A stretch of 64,000 nucleotides of DNA, taken from contig LLEY01000056.1 in the NCBI GenBank assembly GCA_001414485.1, positions 124,001 through 188,000 of the forward strand, in the 5' to 3' direction. Shown piece after piece: positions 23,214 to 35,296 of this stretch. The notes beneath the pieces were generated by a model that worked only from the letters and a program-made list of their open reading frames with translations, was not told the origin of the DNA and made no database searches. How positions within the stretch are numbered: position 1 is the first letter of the stretch; every line of letters starts with the position of its first letter. The DNA is from Calycina herbarum (Eukaryota; Ascomycota; Leotiomycetes; Helotiales; Pezizellaceae). Made by a program: the position numbers and the translations under genes.

Positions 23214-24310
23214 TCTGGTCTTTCGTGGTGTTGTCTCCAGGCTTCAAGTCCCCTACAGCGACCCGGCATTACCCAACATTACCTGCCGCCGCCAGCAATT
23301 ACAATTACAATTACAGTACGAGCCCCCATCTCGCACCAAACTACCCAAAAGCACACCCATCGTCCCATCACCCCATTCAACAGTGCAAAAGGATTCCAAA
23401 CAAATCTCCTCCACATCTTCAACCCACAACAAAACCAGGTCATCACCATGCCTAGATTAAAAATAAAAATACCACGAGGGAATACCACCAAAAAGGCGCC
23501 TGGTGGAGCCTAAGGATTCCCACCTAAACGCCAGTAAGCAGCCACCCTTCAGGGTCCCTCTTCAGGTGTCTCTGTCTCTGTGCCTTACCCCCACTAACAC
23601 ACCAAATAAATCCCTTCGCCAGCGACCCGAGCAGACAAGAAAGAGCCTCCAGTTTCAAATCTCGACCATCTCAGGGCTGTGTATAGATACATCACACAGA
23701 AAAAGGCCAGCGGGTAACGGCATTGATGACCGCAGTTCAGCCCGGGTCTCTCCAGCTAGAAATTTGAGTCGCCGTCGTGAAAGTCCGAAGGATGCCGATC
23801 ATGGAATATAGGAGGAGGCTCATGAGTGTTTGAGGTTTGAACTTTTCTGAACTTTTTCAAGAAATAGAAAACATTCTCTCGAATCGCCGACTTTTCTTTA
23901 GAGTTTAATTTAATAGATCAAATGCGTTAATTCGTGGCGATTAATTTAGAAATAGCAATGGAGAGAAACAGACTTACTGCTGTAGGTATGAAACTCTGAG
24001 GATTACAACACCAGCAGGATACCGAACGATACACCCAACCACAATCGCCATCTATCCCCAATGACGACATCAGAGGAATACAGGAAGAGGCAGAGAACTG
24101 GATCTACAGAAACGTTAACTCTATCGTCTCGCTCACGTTATCTTTCTTATGCCACCCACCACATCTTACCTTCAAAGAGGACTGAGCCTTCTCAGCTATC
24201 TACCTAGAAATATATTTCCATTTGACCTTACCTTAGTAAACAGGAATCAAGTCGCCATGTGCCATCGGTAAAGACTACAACTTTGAGAGCGATCTACAAA
24301 AAGACCGAGA

Positions 24311-24333
24311 GGTCGAGGTCGAGGTCGAGGTCG
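24311..24333 (+). repeat. Hexanucleotide array (GGTCGA)n
   Basis: Nearly four perfect units. Confidence 0.9.
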
Positions 24334-25281
24334 TTCCTTCCCCTGACGAGTTCTCAACCCTCGACGGACCGCCACTAAAGAGAAGGCACGACCCTGTCCT
24401 CTTCATAAATTTCTCAAATAATAAATTCTTGTCTCGCTGACATGATATCCAAAGTCTGAAACTAACGAACCACGACAACGCCGCGAGACGCCAGAACAGA
24501 ATTAAAGAAAAAAAGCAAGTCCACAGCCACACCAAAACACAAGGTACGTATAAGGTTGTGGCCAAATTAAAGTCGTCTCGTCTCGTCGCTCTCACCTAAT
24601 CACACCCCTTGCAAACTCTCTCTCGCTCTCCGCCGACAGTCTCTCGCTCTCACAAACCTCATATCGCATCATACTTCCCAATCAAGCCACAATCCATAAA
24701 AAAGGTCCCAAAACCCGAAACTCACGAGTTCACCATGATGACATCTGACAGACGGAGAGTAAGTTGCCTACCCTTTGCTGTAAAAGGGAAAACCCGAAAA
24801 CATCAACGTAATACTTCGTACAACCTGATCAGCGAAAGCTTCTTCATGCAACCACTTCATACATCTGTCACAGAGCTCATGCAACATTGCACATCACTTC
24901 CATCCATATCCTCGGGTTTTCAAAAAAATTGTTGTCGTGCCGCGAGCATGCATTCTGCCTATCCATCTACTATTCCTCCCCAATTGGAGTCGTGTATACA
25001 TACACTCTTGACTCTCTTCCCCCTCTATATCTAAAAATCCATGCTTCTCAAAGTCATCATAAATTCAAAAGAAAATCTCCAACGTGAAATCCCGACCCGA
25101 GAAACGCCAGTAGCAACCACAGCCACCCAATAATATCCTCGTATATGCCCAAATGGAGAAAGAAAAATGACGACGACTAATGCATGCGAGATGTACGTGA
25201 TCCCAATATCAGGGATTCAACAAATGAAACAATATAAACAAATAAAAAACAAATATATACTCAAGATCCCTCTTCTCCAAA

Positions 25282-27221
25282 TCAATGTGCTTGTGCTGTG
25301 ATCTCCTCATCAACAAGAACATCCGGATCATTCATCAGGTCCATTCTTTCCGGGTTTCTCGAGACAGTATCCGGCTCTTCAAGGTAGACTATTTAAAACA
25401 TTAGCACTCCAGTACATCCATCCAATCAAGAAGGGGAGCTTACTATGCGGCCGAATAAACCAACTAATACAAAACGCAATCCCAAAACAACAACTCAGCA
25501 CCACAAAAACAGTCTGCGGCACCGTCCCCACCGTCTTCCAATAAATAAACCCAAAAGTGATAGGTCCAAGAACCCTAGCTAGGGCGTGTAGCAGTCCTGT
25601 CGCTCCAAGCAACTGTCCAACCTTACCATGAGGAACGTGTTTCGTGAGAGCGGACTGTAGAGTCGGACTCCCAACTCCACCAAGAGAGGCAAAGATACCA
25701 GCGGCGCAGAACATCGCAGCACTATTTGCTGTAGCGTAGAGGAAGTATCCAATGACTTCTAGAGATATGGCTACACGGATGATGGAGAGATCCAACATAT
25801 CAGATCCAGAATTAGGCTCGGGGATAAGAATCCCAGATTGTCGACGCTGTTGGTTCGCTCGTCTGGTTCTAAAGATGTAGTTCATAAGAGGTAAGATAAC
25901 AACAAGTGCAGAGACTCGAACGGTATTGGTGAGAGAAATGAATGCACTGGTATCCTCTGTCTTCCAATTGAAGCGAAATCCAGAATAGAAAACGATCACG
26001 TTCATCGCTCCCATTGCTACACCAAAAATAATAGTGTCAACACTTGAAAGCATCAAAAGGTTCATCCTAAGTCGACGACTCGATCCTGGTCCAGTTGGCC
26101 AAAGAATTTTGAGAGGCTCGAAGATATTAGCGTTTTTGAGCGCGATTCTCCAAGAACGACCGTCACTTGTGAGACTAGCTGCTTCGATGGCAAACTTCTC
26201 CCTTGCTAGTTTCTGTCGCTTTTTGCTGAGGGATTCGGGTACGAGTATAAGTATGGAAAGCATGAAAAAGATGTGAATGCCAAGTGCGATGTAGAAAATA
26301 GTCAAAAGCTGGCCATCATTCTTGAGGATAATTGCCACAAGCAGAGGTCCTAATGCAATGCCGGAAAATAGACATGCATGGAAAAAGCCAAATGTTACGG
26401 ATCTCTTTGGTGGTGCTGTGCAATCGGCGGCATAGGCGTGTGTCAAGGCGAAACCAGCTGTAAATGAGCCACAAAGTCCTTCGAACACCCCACCCGCTAG
26501 GAACCACCTGTAATTGACGGTGTCTGGATAAGTTGCGGCTAGAACGGTGACGAGTTCAGATATGAAGCCTCCCATGCTACTAATAACGAGTAGTCTGGTA
26601 CGACCATAGCGATCTGATAAAGCGCCCAACTTTGGCGACATGACAGCACTGAGAAGACCGATAGTAACGGTCAAGAGAGTTTGGAACTTGGTAACCAGAG
26701 CCTGGATATCCTTATTTTGACGGCATTGTTCGTTATCCGCGCCCAGAAGTATTGGGGTCGTTATAAATGACGAATCGATACTAGATCTTTCCTCGAAATA
26801 TTCCCGACAAATGAGGGAGAGAGTTAGGTTCATTTTGGGAACGAGGATTCCACCAAAAGCAACCGCATATAAGAAGAAAGTGGGAATGAGCCAGTACACC
26901 TTTGAAAATCAGCAATTGTTTTAAGATAATAGTTTCCGTAGTACAAGTACAAGAATAACTTACGGAAGGTTTCCGCCACCAAGGTACACCATCGAAATCG
27001 CCTTGTCCTTCCCACTCATGTTCTCTGCTCTCTTCTGCCTCTGCATCGTCTTCGTTGACACTTTCGCTCCTACTTCCACTTCCACTGCCCAACAATGGCG
27101 AACCTTCGCTATTACCGCCCTTGCCCTTCCTCAGAGACCGTCTCAAGCTATCCTGTGCGCCCCAGGACTCTCCTCCCGATTTATTAGAGTAAGCCGGAAG
27201 GCTCTCATCTTTTTGTGCCAT
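25282..27221 (-). CDS. Major facilitator superfamily transporter, 606 aa
   Basis: Exons 26964-27221, 25444-26899 and 25282-25388 join in frame. The first exon is a hydrophilic, Ser/Glu-rich cytosolic tail starting MAQKDES. The second carries twelve probable membrane helices with the MFS loop motif GALSDRYGRTRLL between helices 2 and 3. The last exon adds a cytosolic tail ending EEITAQAH. The layout (long first luminal loop, motif A) resembles TetA/SLC46-like solute-proton antiporters or symporters. The substrate is unknown. Introns have donors gtaagt and gtaagc. The start is the first ATG; an upstream in-frame TTG is not credible. Confidence 0.85.
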
Positions 27222-28235
27222 CTTGCTAACCAAAAGACCCCGCGCGTCTCGTTATCCTTATAATTCGTTTCCGTTATCGCGCATGGAGGTCGATTATACT
27301 AGCACCGACTCAAGTCCCTCTGTCGCGATACCCGCCAAACCCGATCGTCGTCGTCGTCGTCGTCGTCGTCTTTGTATGATCTCTTGCCAAAAGTTATAGA
27401 TGATGAAGCTTTTAGGAACGAAGGTTGTCTGAATATAAGCAATGGCAGACGTTAACCTTATCTGGGCATCTGCTAATTGAGAGGGAAGGTGCGGGTCTAA
27501 AGGTCGAGATACAGCACTGCAATATCTGAGCGCGGCGCGCGGCAATTGGGCCAGTGTTGTGCCGATACGTATTCTGGTCTCGCGATTATTTCAGGTTGAT
27601 GTTTGAGCTAAAGATCTCGAGCGTATCAACGACTGCCATCATGTTGGGTCTTGCTTATTCCAGCTGTCATTGCTGGGCTGGGCTCGAGTACGTGTATGCG
27701 ATGCTTGATAATGACATCGACAATGTACAGGGATCACCAGGATCGGGTGTTAGGAATGTCCGACTCCAAAGACACCAATTGAGGACTCCATCTCGTATGC
27801 AACCTGATGGAGATGACGAAAGCTTCTCAGGCTCCAACAATGACAATTCTGCCGGCCCATTTTGCGATTATTTTGAGAGTAATTGAGCTGGAATTGGCAG
27901 CTTATATACCTCGATGACATCAAAGGCTTATTGCGACCTATTTTCGGATGTTTGTCTCAGGCCTCCTGTAAAAAAGGTCCCAACAAGCATGAAGTGAAAA
28001 TTGATCTAATTCTTCTACACTTTTTACACATTATATTTATTTTGCGAGTCTTACTGGAATAATTAGGGGAGAGGATTACAAAAATCAACTTCTGATAGTT
28101 GGACATTAGAGTAAAGGGTATAATTTTCTCTTCTTGGGATACAAGTATATTATAAGGTTCTTCTCTTCTTGATCATACACTTTTTGAAAACACCCATTCT
28201 TTCTCTGATTACCCAGTCTTCTCGAAACCAGAAAT
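27222..28235. other. Intergenic: promoter of the MFS gene and 3' flank of ferrochelatase
   Basis: Contains a trinucleotide array at 27346-27370 about 125 bp upstream of the MFS start codon. An open frame at 27554-27886 (plus) starts at GTG/TTG and shows no domain. Confidence 0.5.
27346..27370 (+). repeat. Trinucleotide array (CGT)n
   Basis: 25 bp of perfect cgt repeats in the MFS gene's upstream region. Confidence 0.92.
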
Positions 28236-29638
<1,403 letters not shown>

Positions 29639-30049
29639 ATTGGATATATGGAACTTTCACCGGAGAGCAAGGACCTAGGGGAGAATTGGAATATGAAGAA
29701 GACGTCCTCGACTGGCAGGAAGATTGTTCAATTGTGCCACCAACTTCTCACCCAGAACGACGGGAAACCGAGAAGGCTATTCGGAGATGTACAGGGTTCT
29801 TTCCATCCGGAGATCTGGCGATTAGAAAGACCGATCCGAGAGGGGCACCACTTGAGCCAATCGATTGGTTGCTATTTGAATCTGATTAGATCCCTGTTGA
29901 TCACGAGACTTCGCGTTGCGTTTGAGCCTCTTCGCGTCCCCAACTGCTGCTGCCTGATGCTTTGCCAACCCGCCAACCCGCCAACCCACGATTGTTGACT
30001 CAAGAGCATCAATTGAAGCCTCTCAATAGCAATTGTCACATCAGTCAAT
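29639..30049. promoter_or_regulatory. Shared divergent promoter of ferrochelatase and Ku70
   Basis: 411 bp separate the two start codons. It contains the palindrome CCAATCGATTGG at 29857-29868, which offers a CCAAT box on each strand, and three CCAACCCG-type tandem units at 29965-29988. CCAAT boxes are bound by the Hap/CBC complex, which with HapX controls iron and haem genes in other filamentous fungi; its use here is inferred. Confidence 0.55.
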
Positions 30050-32067
30050 ATGGCAGACGACAAGCCAAGCTGGATGAAGAATGAAGAGGAGGAGGAGGAA
30101 GAGGAGTTGGATGAAACAGTTAGTTGCGATACACCTTCTGGCATGCTCATTGCTAATTGCGCTTCAGAATTACATCTCCCAAAAAGATGCAGTACTCTTC
30201 GCGATTGACATCAGCTCGAGCATGTTGAAACCTCCTCCACCTTCCGATTCCAAAAAAGCCGAAACCGATAGCCCAGCAACTGCTGCCCTCAAATGCGCAT
30301 ACCAAATAATGCAACAGAGGATTATCTCAAGTCCAAAGGACATGATGGGAGTCTTGTTATATGGCACAAAAGGATCCAGATTCCCAGAAGAAGATGGCAC
30401 TGTCCAGGGGGGTCTATTCCCACATTGCTACGTTCTCACTGATTTGAACATCCCCTCAGCTGAGGATGTCAAGACCTTGAAGGCTATAGTGGAGGACGAG
30501 GAAGAAGCCAAAGAGCTTCTAATCCCAACAGACAATACTGTAGCCATGGGCAATCTTTTATTTAGTGCCAACCAGATCTTCACAACTAGATCACCCAACT
30601 TTGGATCAAGAAGGCTGTTTATCATTACGGACAACGATGACCCTCATTCCAGCGATAAACAAGCGAGAACTCAAGCAACCGTCAGAGCAAAGGACTTGTA
30701 TGATCTAGGTGTTGTTATCGAGTTATTTCCAATATCTCACCCAGGCCATAAGTTTGACCGCTCCAAATTCTACGATGTTAGTAATCAAGAGTTCGCGTTC
30801 TGGTCATTGCTAATAATTCTAGGATATCATCTATCGAGATCCAGCAGAAGGCAGTGATTTGGCTTTGGGGCCTACCAACTTCAATTCAGCTTCGGGCGAT
30901 GGACTTTCACTTCTGAGCAACCTCATCACAGCCATCAACTCAAAGCAGGTCGCAAAGCGCACTTTATTTTCCAATCTTCCATTTGAAATTGGTCCCGGCT
31001 TCAATATTTCCGTCAAAGGATACAACCTATTACAACCACAAAAACCCGCCCGAAGTTGTTATGTCTGGATGGATGGCGAGACCCCTCAAATCGTCGTAGG
31101 ACAGTCTTCAAAACACGAGGAAGATAGTTCTGTGGCACTTGATAAGACACACATCAAAAAGGCCTACAAGTTTGGTGGTTCTCAAGTACTCTTCACTCCC
31201 GAAGAGCAAAAGAAGCTCAAGGATTTCGGTAAACCCGTTCTCCGTATCATCGGATTCAAGCCTCAAAGCATGTTAGAATTCGGTCACTCCATCAAGAAAT
31301 CAACCTTCATCTACCCTAGCGAAGAAGACTACATCGGCTCAACTCGTGTATTTGCAGCACTCTGGAGGAAATTGCTTGATGACAAAAAGATGGGTGTAGC
31401 ATGGTACATCGCCCGTAAAAATGCCACACCAATCCTAGTCGCAATTCTCCCCTCCCCCGAACGAATGGATGAAAGCTCAGGCGCCCAGGTCATCCCAGCG
31501 GGATTATGGCTTTACCCCATGCCCTTCGTTGATGATCTCCGCCCACCACCAGACCTACCCGCACCCATCATGGCACCAGATGATCTCACCGACCAGATCC
31601 GGAAAGCCATCCAACAACTACAACTCCCAAAAGCTAGATACGACCCAAGTAGATACCCTAATCCAGCCCTTCAATGGCATTACCGAATCCTTCAAGCCAT
31701 GGCTCTCGAAGAGGAAATCCCTGAGAAAGCGGATGACAAAACAGTCCCTAAATTCAAGCAGATCGATAAGCGTGCTGGAGAATATATCCATAACTGGGGT
31801 GTACTACTCGGTGAAGTACCCGAAACGAGGGGTGTGAAGAGAGAAGGTGAGGATGAGAATGGACCGAGCAAGAAGAGCAAGGTTAAGAGTGAGTCTTTGG
31901 AAGGACTGTCCGTCGCCGATTTGAAGAAACTTGTTGAGAGTGAGAGATTGAAGTCTCATAGTGTTGCTCAGCTGAGGGAGTTTTTGGCGAGTAAGAAGTT
32001 GGCGAAGACGGGAAATAAAGGAGATCTTATTGAGAGGGTGGAGCAGTGGGTTGAGTCTCAGGAGTAG
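30050..32067 (+). CDS. KU70: Ku70, DNA end-binding subunit of non-homologous end joining, 640 aa
   Basis: Ku70 forms a ring with Ku80 on broken DNA ends and recruits ligase IV; it also acts at telomeres. Exons 30050-30118, 30168-30776 and 30823-32067 join in frame. Domains: an acidic N-terminus ([19 protein letters not shown]); a von Willebrand-like alpha/beta domain starting [13 protein letters not shown] and including [13 protein letters not shown] (about 30-250); the Ku core with [21 protein letters not shown] (about 260-540); and a C-terminal SAP DNA-binding motif ([15 protein letters not shown]...KGDLIERVE). Length is normal. Both introns use the less common donor gttagt and are only 49 and 46 nt. 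Confidence 0.96.
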
Positions 32068-33026
32068 GTAGCTGGAGGGTTGTCATCACTTGGAGTTGCA
32101 GGTGAGATGTGGCGCATGGATTTGGGATATGTGTATGAGTAGGAGGTGATATTTACGAATTGCATGATGGATAATTGTGCTGGGGATATGGAATACACGA
32201 TTGCTAGGTCAGAGCAAATTCAAGGATTCTTTATTGTCGCGACTTCTTTCAAGTGAGTTGAGTCTTCTCCTTTTCCAAACGAGTGAAGATTGACCCTAAT
32301 GCGCTCCCCACTCGCCAGCAAACCCCGCTTTTGAATGCGATGCAAAGCCAAACCGACAACCCATACATCAGTTGCATATTGATCTCAGGAGAAAAACACA
32401 TCACATGCATATCATGTGGACATGGTTCAATTGTCAACCGTTAAAAATACTTCGGTTGCATACAAGTATTCCCACCCGGAGCATCAATCTTCAACTTCCG
32501 AAGCACATCTTAACTCCGACTGATCCTCCGTCACTGGAACTCTGCAACCGCATTTTTGAGAGAGCTTGCCTTATCCCCAGTTTCACGGCCTATCCAATTG
32601 AGTTTAGGATTTTGGCGAAAGGTTTGTTGATTCCTCAGCCATTCTGGCACTCTGAGGCACTATGTCCAATCCGGTAATTAAAATAATCCACAAGGATGCG
32701 TTTTGCGGGTCTTTTATTGGTTCGTCAACTTGACCCCGCCAAGTACCTACGTTGAAACCTGATATCATCCAAATTTAATAACGATCATGTAGAATGCTTA
32801 GCTCCATTCCATCTCCGTGGGTTGTTTTCTATGACAAGCACTAGTACAAGCTGAGACGGAAATGGAGATCCAACATAACACCGTCCTTCCCTATCCACTA
32901 GTTGTCTTTATATATAAGTCCTTCCTCTCCTCTACAAACACTTTCAATCTCCAGCTTAAAGCAACAAGAACTTTACCCCGCCTCAAATCCCACCACCTAA
33001 CGTTCCACACAACAACATCCCTCAAA
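32068..33026. other. Intergenic upstream of the dehydrogenase
   Basis: Ku70 3' flank, then the promoter of the dehydrogenase. No additional gene seen. Confidence 0.5.
32907..32917 (+). promoter_or_regulatory. TATA box of the short-chain dehydrogenase gene
   Basis: tttatatataag lies about 110 bp before the ATG at 33027. It places transcription start downstream of another in-frame ATG at 32862, and so decides for the shorter protein. Confidence 0.6.
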
Positions 33027-34040
33027 ATGATTTCCGCAGACAAATACCTAGCCCTCCACAAAGATCTCAATGGAGCCGGCGATCAACGACCAACAGCACA
33101 ACAAATAATCAACGACGAAAACCTCGTCGGCCAACTCAAAGGAAAAACAATGTTGATAACCGGTACCTCGTCAGGAATCGGCATCGAAACCGCTCGTGCC
33201 CTCGCTACCACTGGAAGTACACTCTTTCTCGCAGTCCGCAACATTCCAAAAGCGCAAGAAGTATTGAAAGATGTCCTGGAACCTGGACGTGTTGAATTAC
33301 TGGAGATGGATATGAACTCCCTTCAATCTGTGAGAAAGGCAGCGAGCGAGTTTAGAGAGAGGAATGAGAAGTTGGGGGGGAAGTTGAATGTTTTTATCGC
33401 TAATGCGGGGATTATGGCGATCCCGACAAATGTTAAGACGGTGGATGGGTTTGAATCTCAATTTGGGGTTTGTCATCTTGCGCATTTTTTGCTCTTTAAT
33501 TTGGTTAAGGATCTGCTTCTTTCCTCTTCGACACCGGAATTCAAGTCAAGGGTTGTGATGGTATCTAGTATGGGCCATCATGCTGGCGGAATCCATCCTG
33601 AGGATAATTACGCCTATGAGAAGGAGGAATATACACCCTTTGGAGCCTACGGACAAGCGAAGACTGCGAATATCTACATGGCGAACGAAATCACGAGGCT
33701 CTATGGGAGCAAGGGACTTTTTGCTAACTCATTGATGCCCGGGGGGATCATGACGGGGTTGCAATTACATGTTTCGGATGAGGTGAAGGAAGGATGGAAG
33801 GCCTATGCCCAGGTTTTGAAGAGTGAGGAGCAGGGTGCTGCTACTACGGTTTTGGCTGCTGTTGGGAAGGAGTGGGAGGGTGTTGGGGGGAAGTATTTGG
33901 AGGATTGTAGGGAGATTGAGGAGAAGGGGAAGACGGAATATGGGGCTTTTGGGTGGGCGGCACATGCTTTTGATGAGAAGTTGGAAAAGAAACTTTGGAG
34001 TGACTCTTTGAAGATGGTAGGGTTGCCAGAAGATTCTTAG
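33027..34040 (+). CDS. Short-chain dehydrogenase/reductase, 337 aa, intronless
   Basis: An NAD(P)(H)-dependent oxidoreductase of the classical SDR type, similar to retinol/WW-domain-oxidoreductase-like members. Cofactor motif TGTSSGIG (about residues 47-54), NAG motif (ANAGIM), catalytic Ser in VVMVSSMGHH and catalytic pair Tyr/Lys in YGQAK, followed by the LMPGGIMTGL segment. There is no signal peptide or membrane anchor, so it is probably cytosolic. Substrate unknown. The start MISADKYLALHK is chosen because the TATA box lies between it and the farther in-frame ATG. Confidence 0.9.
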   Translation: MISADKYLALHKDLNGAGDQRPTAQQIINDENLVGQLKGKTMLITGTSSGIGIETARALATTGSTLFLAVRNIPKAQEVLKDVLEPGRVELLEMDMNSLQSVRKAASEFRERNEKLGGKLNVFIANAGIMAIPTNVKTVDGFESQFGVCHLAHFLLFNLVKDLLLSSSTPEFKSRVVMVSSMGHHAGGIHPEDNYAYEKEEYTPFGAYGQAKTANIYMANEITRLYGSKGLFANSLMPGGIMTGLQLHVSDEVKEGWKAYAQVLKSEEQGAATTVLAAVGKEWEGVGGKYLEDCREIEEKGKTEYGAFGWAAHAFDEKLEKKLWSDSLKMVGLPEDS

Positions 34041-35296
34041 GTGTGTGACTTGGGATGTGCCTTTTTAGGTCTTACACTTTGGAAAGAAATCTAGAATAGT
34101 AAATAAAGGAGTGAGTTATTCTTGTCTTACGACTTCTTGAGCAAACATCCAGTTCAGTATCTATCTACCGAATAAGGGACCCTTCCTCGCCTAAGGCCTT
34201 TGGTGTCACTTTCTATTCTAATTAGACATTCAGGTCCACCAAAAATATTTTTCCATGTCTTCCGGATATTCAAGGAAAGGAGGTAACTAAATACATGCCA
34301 ATTCCGTACACAAAACCGTTGGATAGATTATGTATGCCTTACAATTAAAAAATAAACCACTCCAAAGCTCCAAAGCTGGGAAGTTTTTCGGTCTTCTTCG
34401 TGGATTATGCTAACAGTTTCATTGTCTTGCGAAAGAATGATAAGCCACACTTCAGGATACTGTAGGACCATATTTTGGAGCCTCTTTAGTTGCGAGCGTT
34501 TCTTACACCTTCTCTCATCCGCCCCCTTCCACACTCAAATTCATATCCAGCAAGCTCACCAACATTACTCCTCCCCATCCAATTCCTCCCACCCCTTTCC
34601 TCCTAAAACGGCATGCAGCAAAACAAATATGTACCTCAGTCCAAAGGGGGAAATGGGGGGCAGTTGACACGTGAGCGGTTGCATGAATGTGGCTGAATCT
34701 TTTAAGCTTACCTGACATAAAACAGCTTACACGCAACTTACTTGCAGCTTATCCGAAGGGTAGCAGCTTACTCAAAAAGAAAGAGTTAGACAACGAGAGG
34801 GTGCGAATATCAATTGACCTACCATATCTCTTTGGATAAATCTTCAGAACCCCATCATTTCAACCTCTAGAAATTTTCTCTCTTGAAAAGAAGAAATAAC
34901 AATGAACTTTGTTTCGAAAAAATTCAAGTACAACGGTAAACTCTTACTAAAATTAAGTTTTGTCGCCTCGACGGAATTTCCTCCTACGCAGAACCTGACG
35001 GTCGCTACCACGGTATATTAACAGGAGTTCAGAAAAATGCCAAAAAAATCTAGAACGAATCTGTAATAGCTAATTAATAAGAGAACAAAGCTTCATCTAT
35101 TTTAATTTTTCTATTGTGGTTTTAGTCTAAATTTAATACCATTTTTCCAGGGAACAAATTTCGGGGGGTTACTCCCTAGGAATTTTTTTTTCACAGACAA
35201 CATCACATAAAGCTCATCATTCAACGTCAAAGATACACGAAATTAGGAATAAAGTAGTCATACAAAATGAATCTAGGAAGAAAAGCGAAGCGTAGA
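34041..35296. other. Intergenic between convergent genes; possible microgene inside
   Basis: No conserved gene. A possible three-exon 27-aa frame is listed separately at 34902-35179. Confidence 0.45.
34902..35179 (+). CDS. Possible three-exon microprotein, 27 aa
   Basis: An ATG at 34902 and segments 34902-34935, 34992-35012 and 35151-35179 join in frame with GT-AG borders (gtaaac...gcag and gtatat...ccag; the first intron has an actaa branch-like site). The product starts MNFVSKKFKYN. There is no domain or homolog that I can recognise, and three small segments can splice by chance. It could also be a relic of a longer gene's 5' end. Low confidence. Confidence 0.2.

Larger units (their letters stand above)
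21937..25281. other. Gene-poor 3.3-kb stretch
   Basis: 5' flank of the repeat-rich secreted protein, then sequence without a recognisable gene. It has two small tandem arrays: about four 13-bp units of TCGTGAATTGTTG type (23164-23213) and GGTCGA hexamers (24311-24333). Short open frames (for example 24609-25034 plus) lack domain support. Confidence 0.5.

Noticed and set aside
24609..25087. Possible spliced gene starting MMTSDRR with donor gtaagt at about 24,760
   Set aside because: A join is possible in frame, but the product is low-complexity and resembles nothing; kept out for lack of support.
32862..33026. In-frame upstream ATG of the short-chain dehydrogenase
   Set aside because: A TATA box lies between it and the downstream ATG, so it is probably not in the mRNA.
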